Assembly (NCBI GenBank): GCA_035535315.1
Contig: DATLQD010000105.1
Span: 1 to 44,388, forward strand
Source: DASQGA01 sp035535315
GTDB taxonomy: Bacteria > Actinomycetota > Thermoleophilia > Gaiellales > Gaiellaceae
Length of the DNA stretch: 44,388 nt
Reading direction: 5' to 3'
Part shown: piece by piece, positions 7,452 to 15,302 of the stretch
Layout: every line of letters begins with the position of its first letter
Numbering within the stretch: position 1 is the first letter of the stretch
Notes under the pieces: generated by a model
Databases searched by the model: none
The model's input: the letters and a program-made list of their open reading frames with translations, nothing else
Told to the model about the DNA's origin: nothing
Made by a program: the position numbers and the translations under genes

Positions 7452-10112
7452 CTAGGCCCCGTGACAGCGCTTGAACTTCTTGCCCGAGCCGCATGGGCAG
7501 AGGTCGTTTCGGCCAACCTTGTCCCACTCGCTCGCGGTGCGCTGCGTGACGACGCTCGTCGCGCCGATTGAGGGCGCCGTCGAGACTGCCGCCAACGCGG
7601 CCTCCCCGGGTGCTCCTCCGGCAGCGGAGATCGCGTCGGCGCCGGCGAGCAACTCGTGCTCGTAGACCAGATCGCCGTCCGGACCCGCCGCCGGCTGGAG
7701 GTGCTCACTCTCGTTGGCCTCAATCTCGACATGGAAGAGATAGCGCAGGACTTCCTCGCGAATCGTCCGCCCGAGCTCCTCGAACATGACGTGGCCTTCG
7801 CCCCGGTACTCGACGAGCGGATCCTTCTGCGCCATGGCGCGTAGGTGGATGCCCTCGCGCAGGTACTCCATCGCATCGAGGTGCTCGCGCCAGCGGACAT
7901 CGACGACCTGCAGCACGAGGTAGCGCTCGATCTCGCGGATGAGCTCGGCGCCGTACTGCTCCTCCTTCGCCCGGTAGGCGTCGCGGGCGTCTTCCTGGAA
8001 CTCGGCCACGAGATCTTCCCGACTCATGGCATGCGCGTCGATCTCATCGGGACGCACCTCGACCTCGTAGAGGGATCGCATCTCGTTGAAGAGCCCGTCC
8101 AGATCCCACTCCTCGGCGTACTCGTCTTGCGTGTGCTCGAAGGCGATCGACTCGACGAGCTCGTCGATCCAGCCCTCGATGTCGCCCGAGAGGTCCTCGC
8201 CCTCGAGCACCCGGCGGCGCTGCTCGTAGATCACCTGGCGCTGCGTGTTCATCACGTCGTCGTACTTGAGGACGTTCTTGCGGGCAACGAAGTTCTGCTC
8301 CTCGACCTTCTTCTGGGCGCTCTCGATCTGCTTGGAAAGGATCGAGGCCTCCATGGGCTCACCCTCGGGCAGCTTGAAACGGTCGATGATCTTGTAGATC
8401 CGATCGCCAGCAAAGAGGCGAACGAGATCGTCCTGGGCCGAGAGGTAGAAGCGTGTCTCGCCGGGATCGCCCTGGCGCCCGGAGCGGCCGCGAAGCTGGT
8501 TGTCGATCCGCCGCGCCTCGTGGCGCTCCGTGCCGAGGACGTAGAGGCCGCCCAGCTCGACGACTCCCTCCCCCAGCTTGATGTCGACGCCGCGGCCGGC
8601 CATGTTCGTCGCGATCGTGACCGCGCCGGGCTCGCCGGCGTCCTTGATGATCTCGGCCTCGCGCTCGTGCTGCTTGGCATTCAGGACGTTATGCGGGATC
8701 CCGTGGCGCGTCAGGTGCTGCGACAGGTGCTCGGAGACCTCGACCGAGATCGTGCCCACGAGGACAGGCTGTCCACGCTCGTGCCGCTCTTTGATGTCCT
8801 CGACCACGGCGTCGTAGCGCGCCTCTTTGGTCTTGTAGATCAGGTCGTTCTTGTCATCGCGGGTGACGGGAACGTTCGTCGGGATCTCGACCACAGTCAG
8901 GTCGTAGATCTCCTGGAACTCCTTCTCCTCCGTCTTCGCAGTACCGGTCATGCCGGCGAGCTTCTCGTAGAGGCGGAAGTAGTTCTGGAGGGTGATCGTG
9001 GCGAGCGTGATGTGCTCCTCCTTGATCGCCACCCCTTCCTTGGCCTCGATCGCCTGGTGGAGACCCTCCGACCAGCGCCGGCCTTCCATGATCCGGCCGG
9101 TGAACTCGTCGACGATCTTCACCTCGCCATCCATGACGACGTAATCGTCGTCTCGCATGTAAAGAGACTCCGCCTTCATCGCCTGGATCAGGTGGTTCAC
9201 GAGCTGGGCGTTCCGCGGGTCGTAGAGGTTCTCGATTCCGAGCGCACGTTCCACCGTCTCGATGGCCGACTCGCGCGGTGAGACCGTCTTGAACTTCTCG
9301 TCGTACTCGTAGTCGGCATCATCCTCAGGCGCGACCTGACCCTTGGGCACGAACTTGCTCGCGACGCCCTCGAGCCCGCGAACGATGCGGGCGAAGTCGT
9401 AGTAGGTCTTGGCCGCAACCTCCGGCTCGCCCGAGATGATCAGTGGCGTTCGTGCCTCGTCGACCAGGATCGAGTCGACCTCGTCGACGATCGCGAAGGT
9501 ATGGGCGCGTTGGACGGTGGCCTCGAGCGAGGTCGCCATGTTGTCGCGCAGGTAGTCGAACCCGAACTCGGAGTTGGTGCCGTAGGTGATGTCGGCCGCG
9601 TAGGCATCTCGGCGCTCCGCGAAGGGCATCTGGTTCCGGATGTACTTGGCCTGCATCCCGAGCGTCTCGTACACCGGCGCCATCCATTCCGTGTCGCGCT
9701 TGGCCAGGTAGTCGTTGACCGTGACCAGATGCACGTTCGCGCCCGTGAGCGCGTTCAGGTAGAGCGGCATCGTCGCGACGAGCGTCTTGCCTTCACCTGT
9801 TTTCATCTCGGCGATGTCGCCCTCGTGGAGGACGATCGCGCCCATGATCTGGACGTCGAAGTGCCGCATGCCGAGCGACCGTTTGGCTGCCTCGCGCACG
9901 GCCGCGAAGGCCTCGAAGACGAGCTCGCTCAGGTCCTCCCCGTTGGCGAGCCGCTCCCTGAACTCCGCGGTCTTGCCCATCAGCTCGGCATCGGACAGAG
10001 CCTCGAACTCCGGCTCGAGCGTCGTGACGTACGCGGCCTGCTCGGCGAGGCGCTTCATGCGGCGCCCCTCGCCCATGCGAAGGACCTTCTCTAGACCACC
10101 ATAGTTCGACAT
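7452..10112 (-). CDS. secA: Preprotein translocase ATPase SecA
   Basis: 886 residues, full length for SecA. It is the motor that pushes unfolded preproteins through SecYEG. Seen: Walker A MKTGEGKTLVATMPLYLNAL near residue 100, Walker B/DEAD-like IVDEVDSILVDEARTPLIISG near 210, the second helicase half with TNMAGRGVDIKLG and QLRGRSGRQGDPG, and a C-terminal SEC-C zinc motif CPCGSGKKFKRCHG for SecB or ribosome contact. The linker before it (about 825-860) is Ala/Gly-rich. It starts MSNYGGLEKVLRMGEGRRMKRL at ATG 10112. The long opposite-strand open frames here are GC-rich shadows. Confidence 0.98.
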   Translation of the reverse strand: MSNYGGLEKVLRMGEGRRMKRLAEQAAYVTTLEPEFEALSDAELMGKTAEFRERLANGEDLSELVFEAFAAVREAAKRSLGMRHFDVQIMGAIVLHEGDIAEMKTGEGKTLVATMPLYLNALTGANVHLVTVNDYLAKRDTEWMAPVYETLGMQAKYIRNQMPFAERRDAYAADITYGTNSEFGFDYLRDNMATSLEATVQRAHTFAIVDEVDSILVDEARTPLIISGEPEVAAKTYYDFARIVRGLEGVASKFVPKGQVAPEDDADYEYDEKFKTVSPRESAIETVERALGIENLYDPRNAQLVNHLIQAMKAESLYMRDDDYVVMDGEVKIVDEFTGRIMEGRRWSEGLHQAIEAKEGVAIKEEHITLATITLQNYFRLYEKLAGMTGTAKTEEKEFQEIYDLTVVEIPTNVPVTRDDKNDLIYKTKEARYDAVVEDIKERHERGQPVLVGTISVEVSEHLSQHLTRHGIPHNVLNAKQHEREAEIIKDAGEPGAVTIATNMAGRGVDIKLGEGVVELGGLYVLGTERHEARRIDNQLRGRSGRQGDPGETRFYLSAQDDLVRLFAGDRIYKIIDRFKLPEGEPMEASILSKQIESAQKKVEEQNFVARKNVLKYDDVMNTQRQVIYEQRRRVLEGEDLSGDIEGWIDELVESIAFEHTQDEYAEEWDLDGLFNEMRSLYEVEVRPDEIDAHAMSREDLVAEFQEDARDAYRAKEEQYGAELIREIERYLVLQVVDVRWREHLDAMEYLREGIHLRAMAQKDPLVEYRGEGHVMFEELGRTIREEVLRYLFHVEIEANESEHLQPAAGPDGDLVYEHELLAGADAISAAGGAPGEAALAAVSTAPSIGATSVVTQRTASEWDKVGRNDLCPCGSGKKFKRCHGA

Positions 10113-10132
10113 CTGTGCCTACAAGGTAGCTG

Positions 10133-10582
10133 TCACAAGGGATCGACCGTCAGCTGCCAGCGGTCATCGTCAACCCTATCGGCGCGTGCCACGAAGGCCT
10201 GAAATCGAAGCCGCCCGCGCTGCTCGAGCTCCCGGAGCGCCAGGTCGACCGCCGGCTCGACGAGGCCGGCGACTGCCTCTCCATCCAGGACCGCCGTCCG
10301 CTCTCCGTCGGGTGCGACGATCACCTCTACGGCGTTGTTCTTAGGCAGCGCAAGCGAGATAAGGGACGCATGGGTCCGCCTGCCGCCGACCATCCACTCG
10401 CTCGGTCCGCGACGGACGGCCTGAGCCGTATAGGGGCGCTCGAGCTCCCGGTCGAGCACGGCGGCCAGGCGCTCGACGATCTCCTGGGGAGCCCCGGCGA
10501 CGGCGAGGACCGTCTCCTCGAACGCCCGGAACTCGACCTCCCCAAGCGCCTCGCTCGCCAGCTCCGGTAGCTCGGCCGCCAC
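10133..10582 (-). CDS. Unrecognised protein between hpf and secA
   Basis: 149 residues from GTG 10582. I do not recognise a family. The sequence is soluble-looking with no membrane segment or signal: an N-terminal mostly helical part (EEFRAFEET-like helices, IVERLAAVLDRELERPY) and a C-terminal strand-rich part (EWMVGGRRTHASLISLALP, AVEVIVAPDGERTAVLDG). Coding-like sequence (LSEINDPRAFRWVESGVSGL) extends upstream in frame to 10669, where CTG overlaps the hpf stop as CTGA; there is no ATG, GTG or TTG in that stretch other than GTG 10582. With CTG the product would be 178 residues. It sits 20 bp upstream of secA in the same direction and is likely co-transcribed with hpf and secA. Confidence 0.7.
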   Translation of the reverse strand: MAAELPELASEALGEVEFRAFEETVLAVAGAPQEIVERLAAVLDRELERPYTAQAVRRGPSEWMVGGRRTHASLISLALPKNNAVEVIVAPDGERTAVLDGEAVAGLVEPAVDLALRELEQRGRLRFQAFVARADRVDDDRWQLTVDPL

Positions 10583-10665
10583 AGTTGCATCCCAGTCGCG
10601 CGAGCGCGCGAGGCCCGAGACACCGCTCTCGACCCAGCGAAACGCCCTCGGATCGTTGATCTCGC

Positions 10666-11208
10666 TCAGCCGAGCTGCGGCTCGATCAGGCCATAGTTCC
10701 CGTCGCGGCGCCGGTACACGACGTTCACCTCGTTCGTCTCCGCATTCTGAAACACGAAGAAGTCGTGGCCGATCAGCTCGAGCTGGAGGACGGCTTCCTC
10801 CGGATCCATGGGCTTCACGGGGAACTGCTTGACCTTCACGATTACGGGCCCGTCCTCCTGGGGCTCAGCAGGTCGGTCCTCGGGTTGGTCGTGGTTCGAC
10901 CGGGAGGCTGAGCGGCGACGCTTGTCCTTGTAGCGGCTCGCCTGGCGCTCGAGCTTGTCGACGAGCTGGTCGATCGACGCCTTCATATCGCTCGAGCGCT
11001 CGGTGGCACGTAGAACCGGACCCTTCGTCCAGATAGTCGCCTCCGCGACCTGGTTCTCGGCGATGGACGGATTCTTCTCGACCGCGAGCTCGAGCTCGAG
11101 CCGGGCCGAGTCGCTCAAATGTCGCTCGAGCTTTCCGAGCTTCTCCTGGGCATAGCCCTTGAGCGCCGGAGTCACTTCCACGTTCTTCCCCTTGACCTGA
11201 AGCCTCAC
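10666..11208 (-). CDS. hpf: Long-form ribosome hibernation promoting factor
   Basis: 180 residues. The N-terminal domain (1-105) is the RaiA/HPF beta-alpha fold that binds the decoding centre (MRLQVKGKNVEVTPALKGYA, ASIDQLVDKLERQASRYKDK). A charged linker (about 106-122) leads to the long-form C-terminal dimerisation domain (VKVKQFPVKPMDPEEAVLQL, FFVFQNAETNEVNVVYRRRDGNYGLIEP), which joins two 70S ribosomes into inactive 100S particles in stationary phase. GTG start at 11208 is backed by a strong AGGAGG about 7 nt upstream. It is followed by the unrecognised gene and secA, a gene order common in Gram-positives (hpf-secA). Confidence 0.96.
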   Translation of the reverse strand: MRLQVKGKNVEVTPALKGYAQEKLGKLERHLSDSARLELELAVEKNPSIAENQVAEATIWTKGPVLRATERSSDMKASIDQLVDKLERQASRYKDKRRRSASRSNHDQPEDRPAEPQEDGPVIVKVKQFPVKPMDPEEAVLQLELIGHDFFVFQNAETNEVNVVYRRRDGNYGLIEPQLG

Positions 11209-11256
11209 GTAATCCTCCTGGTCGACTGGGCCAATCTATCGCACCGTCCCTTGCCC

Positions 11257-11922
11257 TCAGCGCCTGATCGCCCGCGCGAACGTGACGACATGCACTTCGC
11301 GAGCGCCGTTTCGGCGGAGCTCGGTCGCCGCGGCGAGCACGGTTGCCCCAGTCGTGTATACGTCGTCGACGAGCCCGATCCGGGCCGGAACGGGGCCGGC
11401 GCTCCCGAAGGCCCCGCGGACGTTCTTCCGGCGCGCAGCGCGATCGAGCCCGCGCTGCCGAGCGGTCGGCCGCGCACGGCTGAGCGTGGTCACGACAGGC
11501 AGGCGCCAGCTCTCCCCGAGCACGTGTGCGAGGGCTTCGGCGGAGCCCTGGCCACGCCAGAGAGTGCGGTCTCGGTCGGCCGGAACCGGCGCAAGCGCGA
11601 GGATGGGCGGAGGACGTACGACCTCAGTGACGAGATCCGCGGCGATCCCCGTCAGGCAGCGTAGCCCCCGCTCCTTCCAAGCGGCCACGAGCGGCCGGGT
11701 TTGCCTGTCATAGGCGACCGCCGCCCTCGCAGTCGCGAAGCTGATGCGCCGCCCGGCGCATTCGGAGCAGCGGGAGACCGCCCACGCGGTCGGGGCACCG
11801 CACCGAGCACACATCGGCCCGTGGAGCCGTCGGAGCCCATCGTGGCACGCGGCACAGAGCATCTCCTCGCCCTGACCACAGACGACGCATCGCGTCGGCA
11901 AGAGCAGGTCGAGGAGCTGCAC
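11257..11922 (-). CDS. comF: ComF-family phosphoribosyltransferase-like protein
   Basis: 221 residues. The N-terminus carries the ComF zinc module with cysteine pairs CVVCGQGEEMLCAAC, CARC and CSEC (about 12-60). The C-terminal half is a type I phosphoribosyltransferase fold with the PRPP loop RIGLVDDVYTTGATVLAAATEL (about 178-200) and RQRGLDRAARRKNVRGAF. In Bacillus and Haemophilus ComF helps DNA uptake; in most bacteria its role is unclear, so competence is not claimed. It lies upstream of hpf in the same direction, an order seen in many bacteria. Confidence 0.93.
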   Translation of the reverse strand: MQLLDLLLPTRCVVCGQGEEMLCAACHDGLRRLHGPMCARCGAPTAWAVSRCSECAGRRISFATARAAVAYDRQTRPLVAAWKERGLRCLTGIAADLVTEVVRPPPILALAPVPADRDRTLWRGQGSAEALAHVLGESWRLPVVTTLSRARPTARQRGLDRAARRKNVRGAFGSAGPVPARIGLVDDVYTTGATVLAAATELRRNGAREVHVVTFARAIRR

Positions 11923-11970
11923 GCCCTCTTACGGTAGAGCGCGAGGGCGCGCAGCTTTCGCGACAGCCGT

Positions 11971-11984
11971 GCCGGAAGCGTTAC
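11971..11984. repeat. 14-bp direct repeat, left copy
   Basis: gccggaagcgttac, identical to the copy at 12350-12363. The two copies flank the decayed SRPBCC gene; the unit from copy to copy is 379 bp. Confidence 0.75.
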
Positions 11985-11991
11985 TACAGCC

Positions 11992-12349
11992 TCAGGCCAT
12001 GGTTCGGACGTGCTCGGCGAGACGATCGAAGCTCAGGGACACACCGTCCTTCATCCCCGTCTCGAGCGCGGCGTCGCGAGCCTCCCGCGATGGGTAGAGA
12101 ACCGTCTGTGTGATCGTCGTCTTGCCGTCCTCTTCAGAAAGGGTCACTGTGTTGATCGCTTCGGGCCAGCGCCGCCCCACGACTCGGTGGAGACGAGCCG
12201 CTCGGGCGGTGTGACCTCTCGATATTCGCCGCGCATTTCCATCTCCGTGTTGTCGGCGCGGCCCCAAACGAAGCGCCAACGCCCCGCCCGGCCGGAGATC
12301 GATCTCGCAGAAGGGCATGGTCCAGCCGCCTGGCCTGTCAAGTTGCGGC
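11992..12349 (-). pseudogene. Decayed SRPBCC/AHSA1-like gene (two frameshifts, N-terminus lost)
   Basis: Three frame segments together read as an AHSA1-type START-fold protein. MPFCEIDLRPGG (from 12318) is followed after one extra G in the run near 12282-12285 by RWRFVWGRADNTEMEMRGEY and REVTPPERLVSTESW in another frame; a lost base near 12169-12175 restores the first frame for WPEAINTVTLSEEDGKTTI and the C-terminus, stop at 11992. About 40-50 N-terminal residues usual for the family are missing: upstream of GGWT at about 12327 the sequence stops resembling it. The remnant is framed by a perfect 14-bp direct repeat. A full-length member would bind a small hydrophobic ligand. A plus/minus indel pair can also be sequencing error, but the missing N-terminus cannot. 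Confidence 0.7.
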
Positions 12350-12363
12350 GCCGGAAGCGTTAC
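12350..12363. repeat. 14-bp direct repeat, right copy
   Basis: Second copy of gccggaagcgttac. On the minus strand it contains the TAA stop of the upstream nucleotidyltransferase (12362-12360). Confidence 0.75.
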
Positions 12364-13385
12364 GACTCACGCCGGCCCGGATAGCGGAGGATGCTGTCTG
12401 CGAGCTTCGACGCATCGCCGAAGATGCCCGCCACCGCCAGCCCCTCATCCGGCACGACGCTTCCCGGCAGCAGCGCCGCACGTCTGATCGCCGCCTTCTT
12501 CCCGACGTGGCAGTCGGCGCCGATCGCCGCGGGGCCCACGATCTGCGCCTCCGCCTCGACGACCACCTCCCGGCCGAGGACGACGGGTGCGTCGATTCGG
12601 GCAGAAGGATCGATCTGGCAGCCCTCGCTGACCCAGAGACCCGGAGCGACCTCGTCGCCAGGCAGGTCGACCTTTACCCGCCCGAGGACGGCGTCGAGGA
12701 TGGAGTTCCGAAGCTCGTCGAGATCGCCGACGTCGTTCCAGTAGGCCATCGTCGTATAGGCGTACAACGGCTCGTTGGCGCCCACGAGCATCGGCCAGAG
12801 ATCCTGGCCGAAGTCCATCGGCTCACCGGCCGGAATTCGCTCGAGCAGCTGCGGCTCGATCACGTAGACGCCGCAGTTAGCCAGGTTCGAACGGGCCTCG
12901 TCGGGGCGAGGCTTCTCCTGGAACCCACGCACGCGAGTGTCGCGATCGAGGATCACGACGCCGTAGGCCGACGGGTCCTTGACGGGCTTCACCGCAAGCG
13001 TCGCGAGTGCGCCCGTGCGCTTGTGGTGGCCGAGGAGGGCCGTCACGTCGATGTCGTGCAAGCCGTCGCCCGATGTAACGAGGATCGCCTCACCGCCCCA
13101 CAGGTCCTCGAGCTTCTTCGTCCCGCCCGCTGTGCCGAGCAGCTCCTCTTCCATCGACCAGTGGATCTTCATCCCGAGATCCGAGCCGTCGCCGAAGTAG
13201 CTCTGGAGCATCTCCGGAAACGAGTGGAGGTTGATGCCGACTTCGTGGACGTCGTGCTTGTGGAGCAGGTTCAGCAGATGATGGAGGACCGGCCGATTCG
13301 CGATCGGCATCATCGGCTTCGGAAGGAAGTCGGTGAGAGGCCGAAGCCGAGTGCCGAGCCCGGCCGCCATCACCATCGCCTTCAC
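12360..13385 (-). CDS. NDP-sugar pyrophosphorylase with left-handed beta-helix tail
   Basis: 341 residues. The N-terminal nucleotidyltransferase domain (1-235) has the signature MVMAAGLGTRLRPLTDFLPK, where the Arg and Lys contact the nucleotide and sugar phosphates, plus VTSGDGLHDID (metal-binding Asp) and GVVILD, FQEKP. The C-terminal part (about 240-325; GCQIDPSARIDAPVVLGREV, GPAAIGADCHVGKKAAIRRA) shows hexapeptide turns of a left-handed beta-helix, as in GmhB/ManC/GlmU-like sugar-1-phosphate transferases. It makes an activated sugar (possibly GDP-mannose or a dTDP/UDP sugar; not decidable here) for surface glycans. Downstream of ahcY, upstream of the decayed SRPBCC gene. Confidence 0.9.
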   Translation of the reverse strand: MKAMVMAAGLGTRLRPLTDFLPKPMMPIANRPVLHHLLNLLHKHDVHEVGINLHSFPEMLQSYFGDGSDLGMKIHWSMEEELLGTAGGTKKLEDLWGGEAILVTSGDGLHDIDVTALLGHHKRTGALATLAVKPVKDPSAYGVVILDRDTRVRGFQEKPRPDEARSNLANCGVYVIEPQLLERIPAGEPMDFGQDLWPMLVGANEPLYAYTTMAYWNDVGDLDELRNSILDAVLGRVKVDLPGDEVAPGLWVSEGCQIDPSARIDAPVVLGREVVVEAEAQIVGPAAIGADCHVGKKAAIRRAALLPGSVVPDEGLAVAGIFGDASKLADSILRYPGRRES

Positions 13386-13441
13386 TCTGGGTTTTGTCCC
13401 CGGCTAGAAGGTTGGTCGGTAATTGGCGTACCCGCCAACCA

Positions 13442-14713
13442 CTACGTACCCTCGTCCCAGGAAGACAGGTACTTCTCCTGCTCCCCGGTGAGGGTGTCGA
13501 TCTCGACGCCGAGCGTCTCCAGCTTCAAGCGGGCGATCTCGCGGTCGATCTCCTCGGGCACGACGTACACCTTCGGCTCGAGCTCGTTCGCGTGCTGGGC
13601 GACGTACTCGGCCGAAAGCGCCTGGTTCGCAAAGCTCATGTCCATGACGGCGGCCGGATGGCCTTCGGCGGCCGAAAGATTAACGAGGCGGCCGTCGGCG
13701 ACCAGATTGATCTTGCGGCCGTCGGGCAGCGTGAACTCCTCGACGTTCGTCCGGGCGGGCCGACGCGACTCCGCCAGCTCCGCGATGCCGGGGATGTCGA
13801 TCTCGACGTTGAAGTGCCCCGTGTTGGCGAGGACGGCGCCGTCCTTCATTCGTTCGACGTGGCGGCGCGTGATCACGTTCTTGTCGCCTGTAGCCGTGCA
13901 GAAGATGTCGCCTATCTCAGCAGCCTTCTCCATCGCGAGCACTTCGTAGCCGTCCATGAGCGCCTCCAGCGCGCGCATCGGATCGACCTCGGTGATGATC
14001 ACGTGCGCGCCCATCCCGCGGGCTCGCATGGCGACGCCGCGGCCCACCCAGCCGTAGCCGGCGATGACGAACTTCCGCCCGGCGAGGAGGATGTTGGTGG
14101 CACGGATGATGCCGTCAATGGTCGACTGCCCCGTGCCGTAGCGGTTGTCGAAGAGATGCTTGGTCTTCGCCTCGTTCACGGCCACGATCGGAAACGCGAG
14201 GTCGCCCTGAGCCTCGAGTGCCTTCAGCCGGATCACGCCGGTGGTGGTCTCCTCCGTGCCGCCGATGATGTCGCCTAGCTGGTCGCGTCGGTCCTTGTGG
14301 AGGACGCCGATCACGTCGGCACCGTCGTCCATCGTCATGTGCGGCCGGTGGTCGATCGCGGCCGTGATGTGCGAGTAGTACGTGTCGTCGTCCTCGCCCC
14401 TGATCGCGAAGACCGGGATGCTGTATTCGGAGACGAGAGCGGCCGCAACGTCATCCTGAGTCGAAAGCGGGTTCGAGGCGCAGAGAACCACATCCGCGCC
14501 GCCCGCCTTGAGCGTCCGCGCAAGGTTCGCTGTCTCCGTCGTCACGTGCAGACAGGCAGAGACCCGGATGCCGGTGAGCGGTTGCTCCGCTTCGAAGCGC
14601 TCGCGGATCGCCATCAGCACCGGCATGAGCCGATCGGCCCACTCGATGCGCTGGATGCCGCCGGGCGCGAGCCCGAGATCCTTGACGTCGTGACTGGGTG
14701 CTGCCGTCGCCAT
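13442..14713 (-). CDS. ahcY: Adenosylhomocysteinase
   Basis: 423 residues. Hydrolyses S-adenosylhomocysteine to homocysteine and adenosine, relieving product inhibition of methyltransferases and feeding homocysteine to MetH, which is also in this window. Seen: substrate-binding HVTTETANLARTLKAGGADV and CASNPLSTQDDVAAAL, the motif DDGADV, FDNRYGTGQSTIDGIIRATN, and the NAD-binding glycine loop VIAGYGWVGRGVAMRARGMG. It lacks the long C-terminal PxxxxYRY extension of eukaryote-type enzymes and ends YLSSWDEGT, as in the shorter archaeal/actinobacterial form. Preceded by a 155-bp gap with a long stem (see 14772-14836). Confidence 0.97.
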   Translation of the reverse strand: MATAAPSHDVKDLGLAPGGIQRIEWADRLMPVLMAIRERFEAEQPLTGIRVSACLHVTTETANLARTLKAGGADVVLCASNPLSTQDDVAAALVSEYSIPVFAIRGEDDDTYYSHITAAIDHRPHMTMDDGADVIGVLHKDRRDQLGDIIGGTEETTTGVIRLKALEAQGDLAFPIVAVNEAKTKHLFDNRYGTGQSTIDGIIRATNILLAGRKFVIAGYGWVGRGVAMRARGMGAHVIITEVDPMRALEALMDGYEVLAMEKAAEIGDIFCTATGDKNVITRRHVERMKDGAVLANTGHFNVEIDIPGIAELAESRRPARTNVEEFTLPDGRKINLVADGRLVNLSAAEGHPAAVMDMSFANQALSAEYVAQHANELEPKVYVVPEEIDREIARLKLETLGVEIDTLTGEQEKYLSSWDEGT

Positions 14714-14771
14714 GCCGGGAGGCAGTGTAGGGAACTACGGAGGGTTGATGTGGAATTCAGCCGCCGCCGGG

Positions 14772-14836
14772 GACGCTCCAGACCAAGCTACGTGTCGTGA
14801 CCGGACGTGCTGATCCAGTGCCGTGTCTGGGGCGTC
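14772..14836 (-). promoter_or_regulatory. Long-stem RNA element upstream of ahcY
   Basis: gacgctccagac (14772-14783) pairs with gtctggggcgtc (14825-14836) over 12 positions, eleven Watson-Crick and one G-U, enclosing about 41 nt that contains further complementary ACGT/CACG patches. On the minus strand it lies 59-123 nt before the ahcY ATG, after the end of the upstream cupin gene, and no U-run follows it, so it is not a standard terminator. I checked for the conserved strings of the SAH riboswitch and do not see them. Confidence 0.45.
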
Positions 14837-14868
14837 ATCCGGCCCGGCCGAACTTTCACATCAGGCCT

Positions 14869-15270
14869 CTAAGCGTCTTCGGCGCGGCCGTAGCGATCCT
14901 CGAGACGGACGACGTCGTCGAGTTCCGACGTCGACACCTCGAGTACGGTCGAGTCCTCGAGCGCGCGCCAGCGGTGGACGACTCCGGGCTCGAGGTGGAA
15001 CGCGTGTCCCGGCGAGACCACCTCGACGTCCAGGTTGCCGCCCGGGTCGCCGATCTCGAGCTCGATCCTGCCTTCGTGCAGGTACACGACTTCGTCCTTT
15101 TCGCGGTGGAACTGGAGGCTCAGCTGCTCGCCCTTGCGGATGAAGAGGATCTTCCCGCAGTACTGCGGCGTCGCCGCGTAGATGATCTCGTAGCCCCAGG
15201 GCTTTTCGACTCGCTTGACCTTCTGCGAGAACCGATCGAGGTCGAAAAGGTTCGGGGAAAGCTCGCTCAC
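14869..15270 (-). CDS. Cupin mannose-6-phosphate isomerase-like protein
   Basis: 133 residues from GTG 15270, chosen because an AGGA lies about 8 nt upstream and because the longer frame (to 15408) would lie inside the preceding gene with an Arg-rich non-conserved N-terminus. It begins VSELSPNLFDLDRFSQKVKR, then VEKPWGYEIIYAATPQYCGK and the cupin motifs LSLQFHREKDEVVYLHEGRI and PGHAFHLEPGVVHRWRAL, the metal-binding His/Glu set of type II phosphomannose isomerases. Such single-domain cupins act on, or bind, sugar phosphates or activated sugars. It follows a nucleotidyltransferase by 32 bp in a surface-sugar gene group. The exact substrate is unknown. Confidence 0.85.
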   Translation of the reverse strand: MSELSPNLFDLDRFSQKVKRVEKPWGYEIIYAATPQYCGKILFIRKGEQLSLQFHREKDEVVYLHEGRIELEIGDPGGNLDVEVVSPGHAFHLEPGVVHRWRALEDSTVLEVSTSELDDVVRLEDRYGRAEDA

Positions 15271-15302
15271 GGGTGCGTTCCTACTGCGCCGGAAGAAGCG
15301 AG

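Noticed and set aside
7845..9281. 478-codon plus-strand open frame opposite secA
   Set aside because: Antisense shadow of a conserved gene; no domain wording of its own.
13410..13440. Imperfect hairpin after ahcY as a terminator
   Set aside because: The stem has a mismatch and a G-U pair and no U-run on the minus strand, so I cannot support a terminator.
14714..14868. SAH riboswitch upstream of ahcY
   Set aside because: The conserved GGAGCGCUGC- and CCAGGCUCGG-type strings of that riboswitch are not found; only a different stem is seen.
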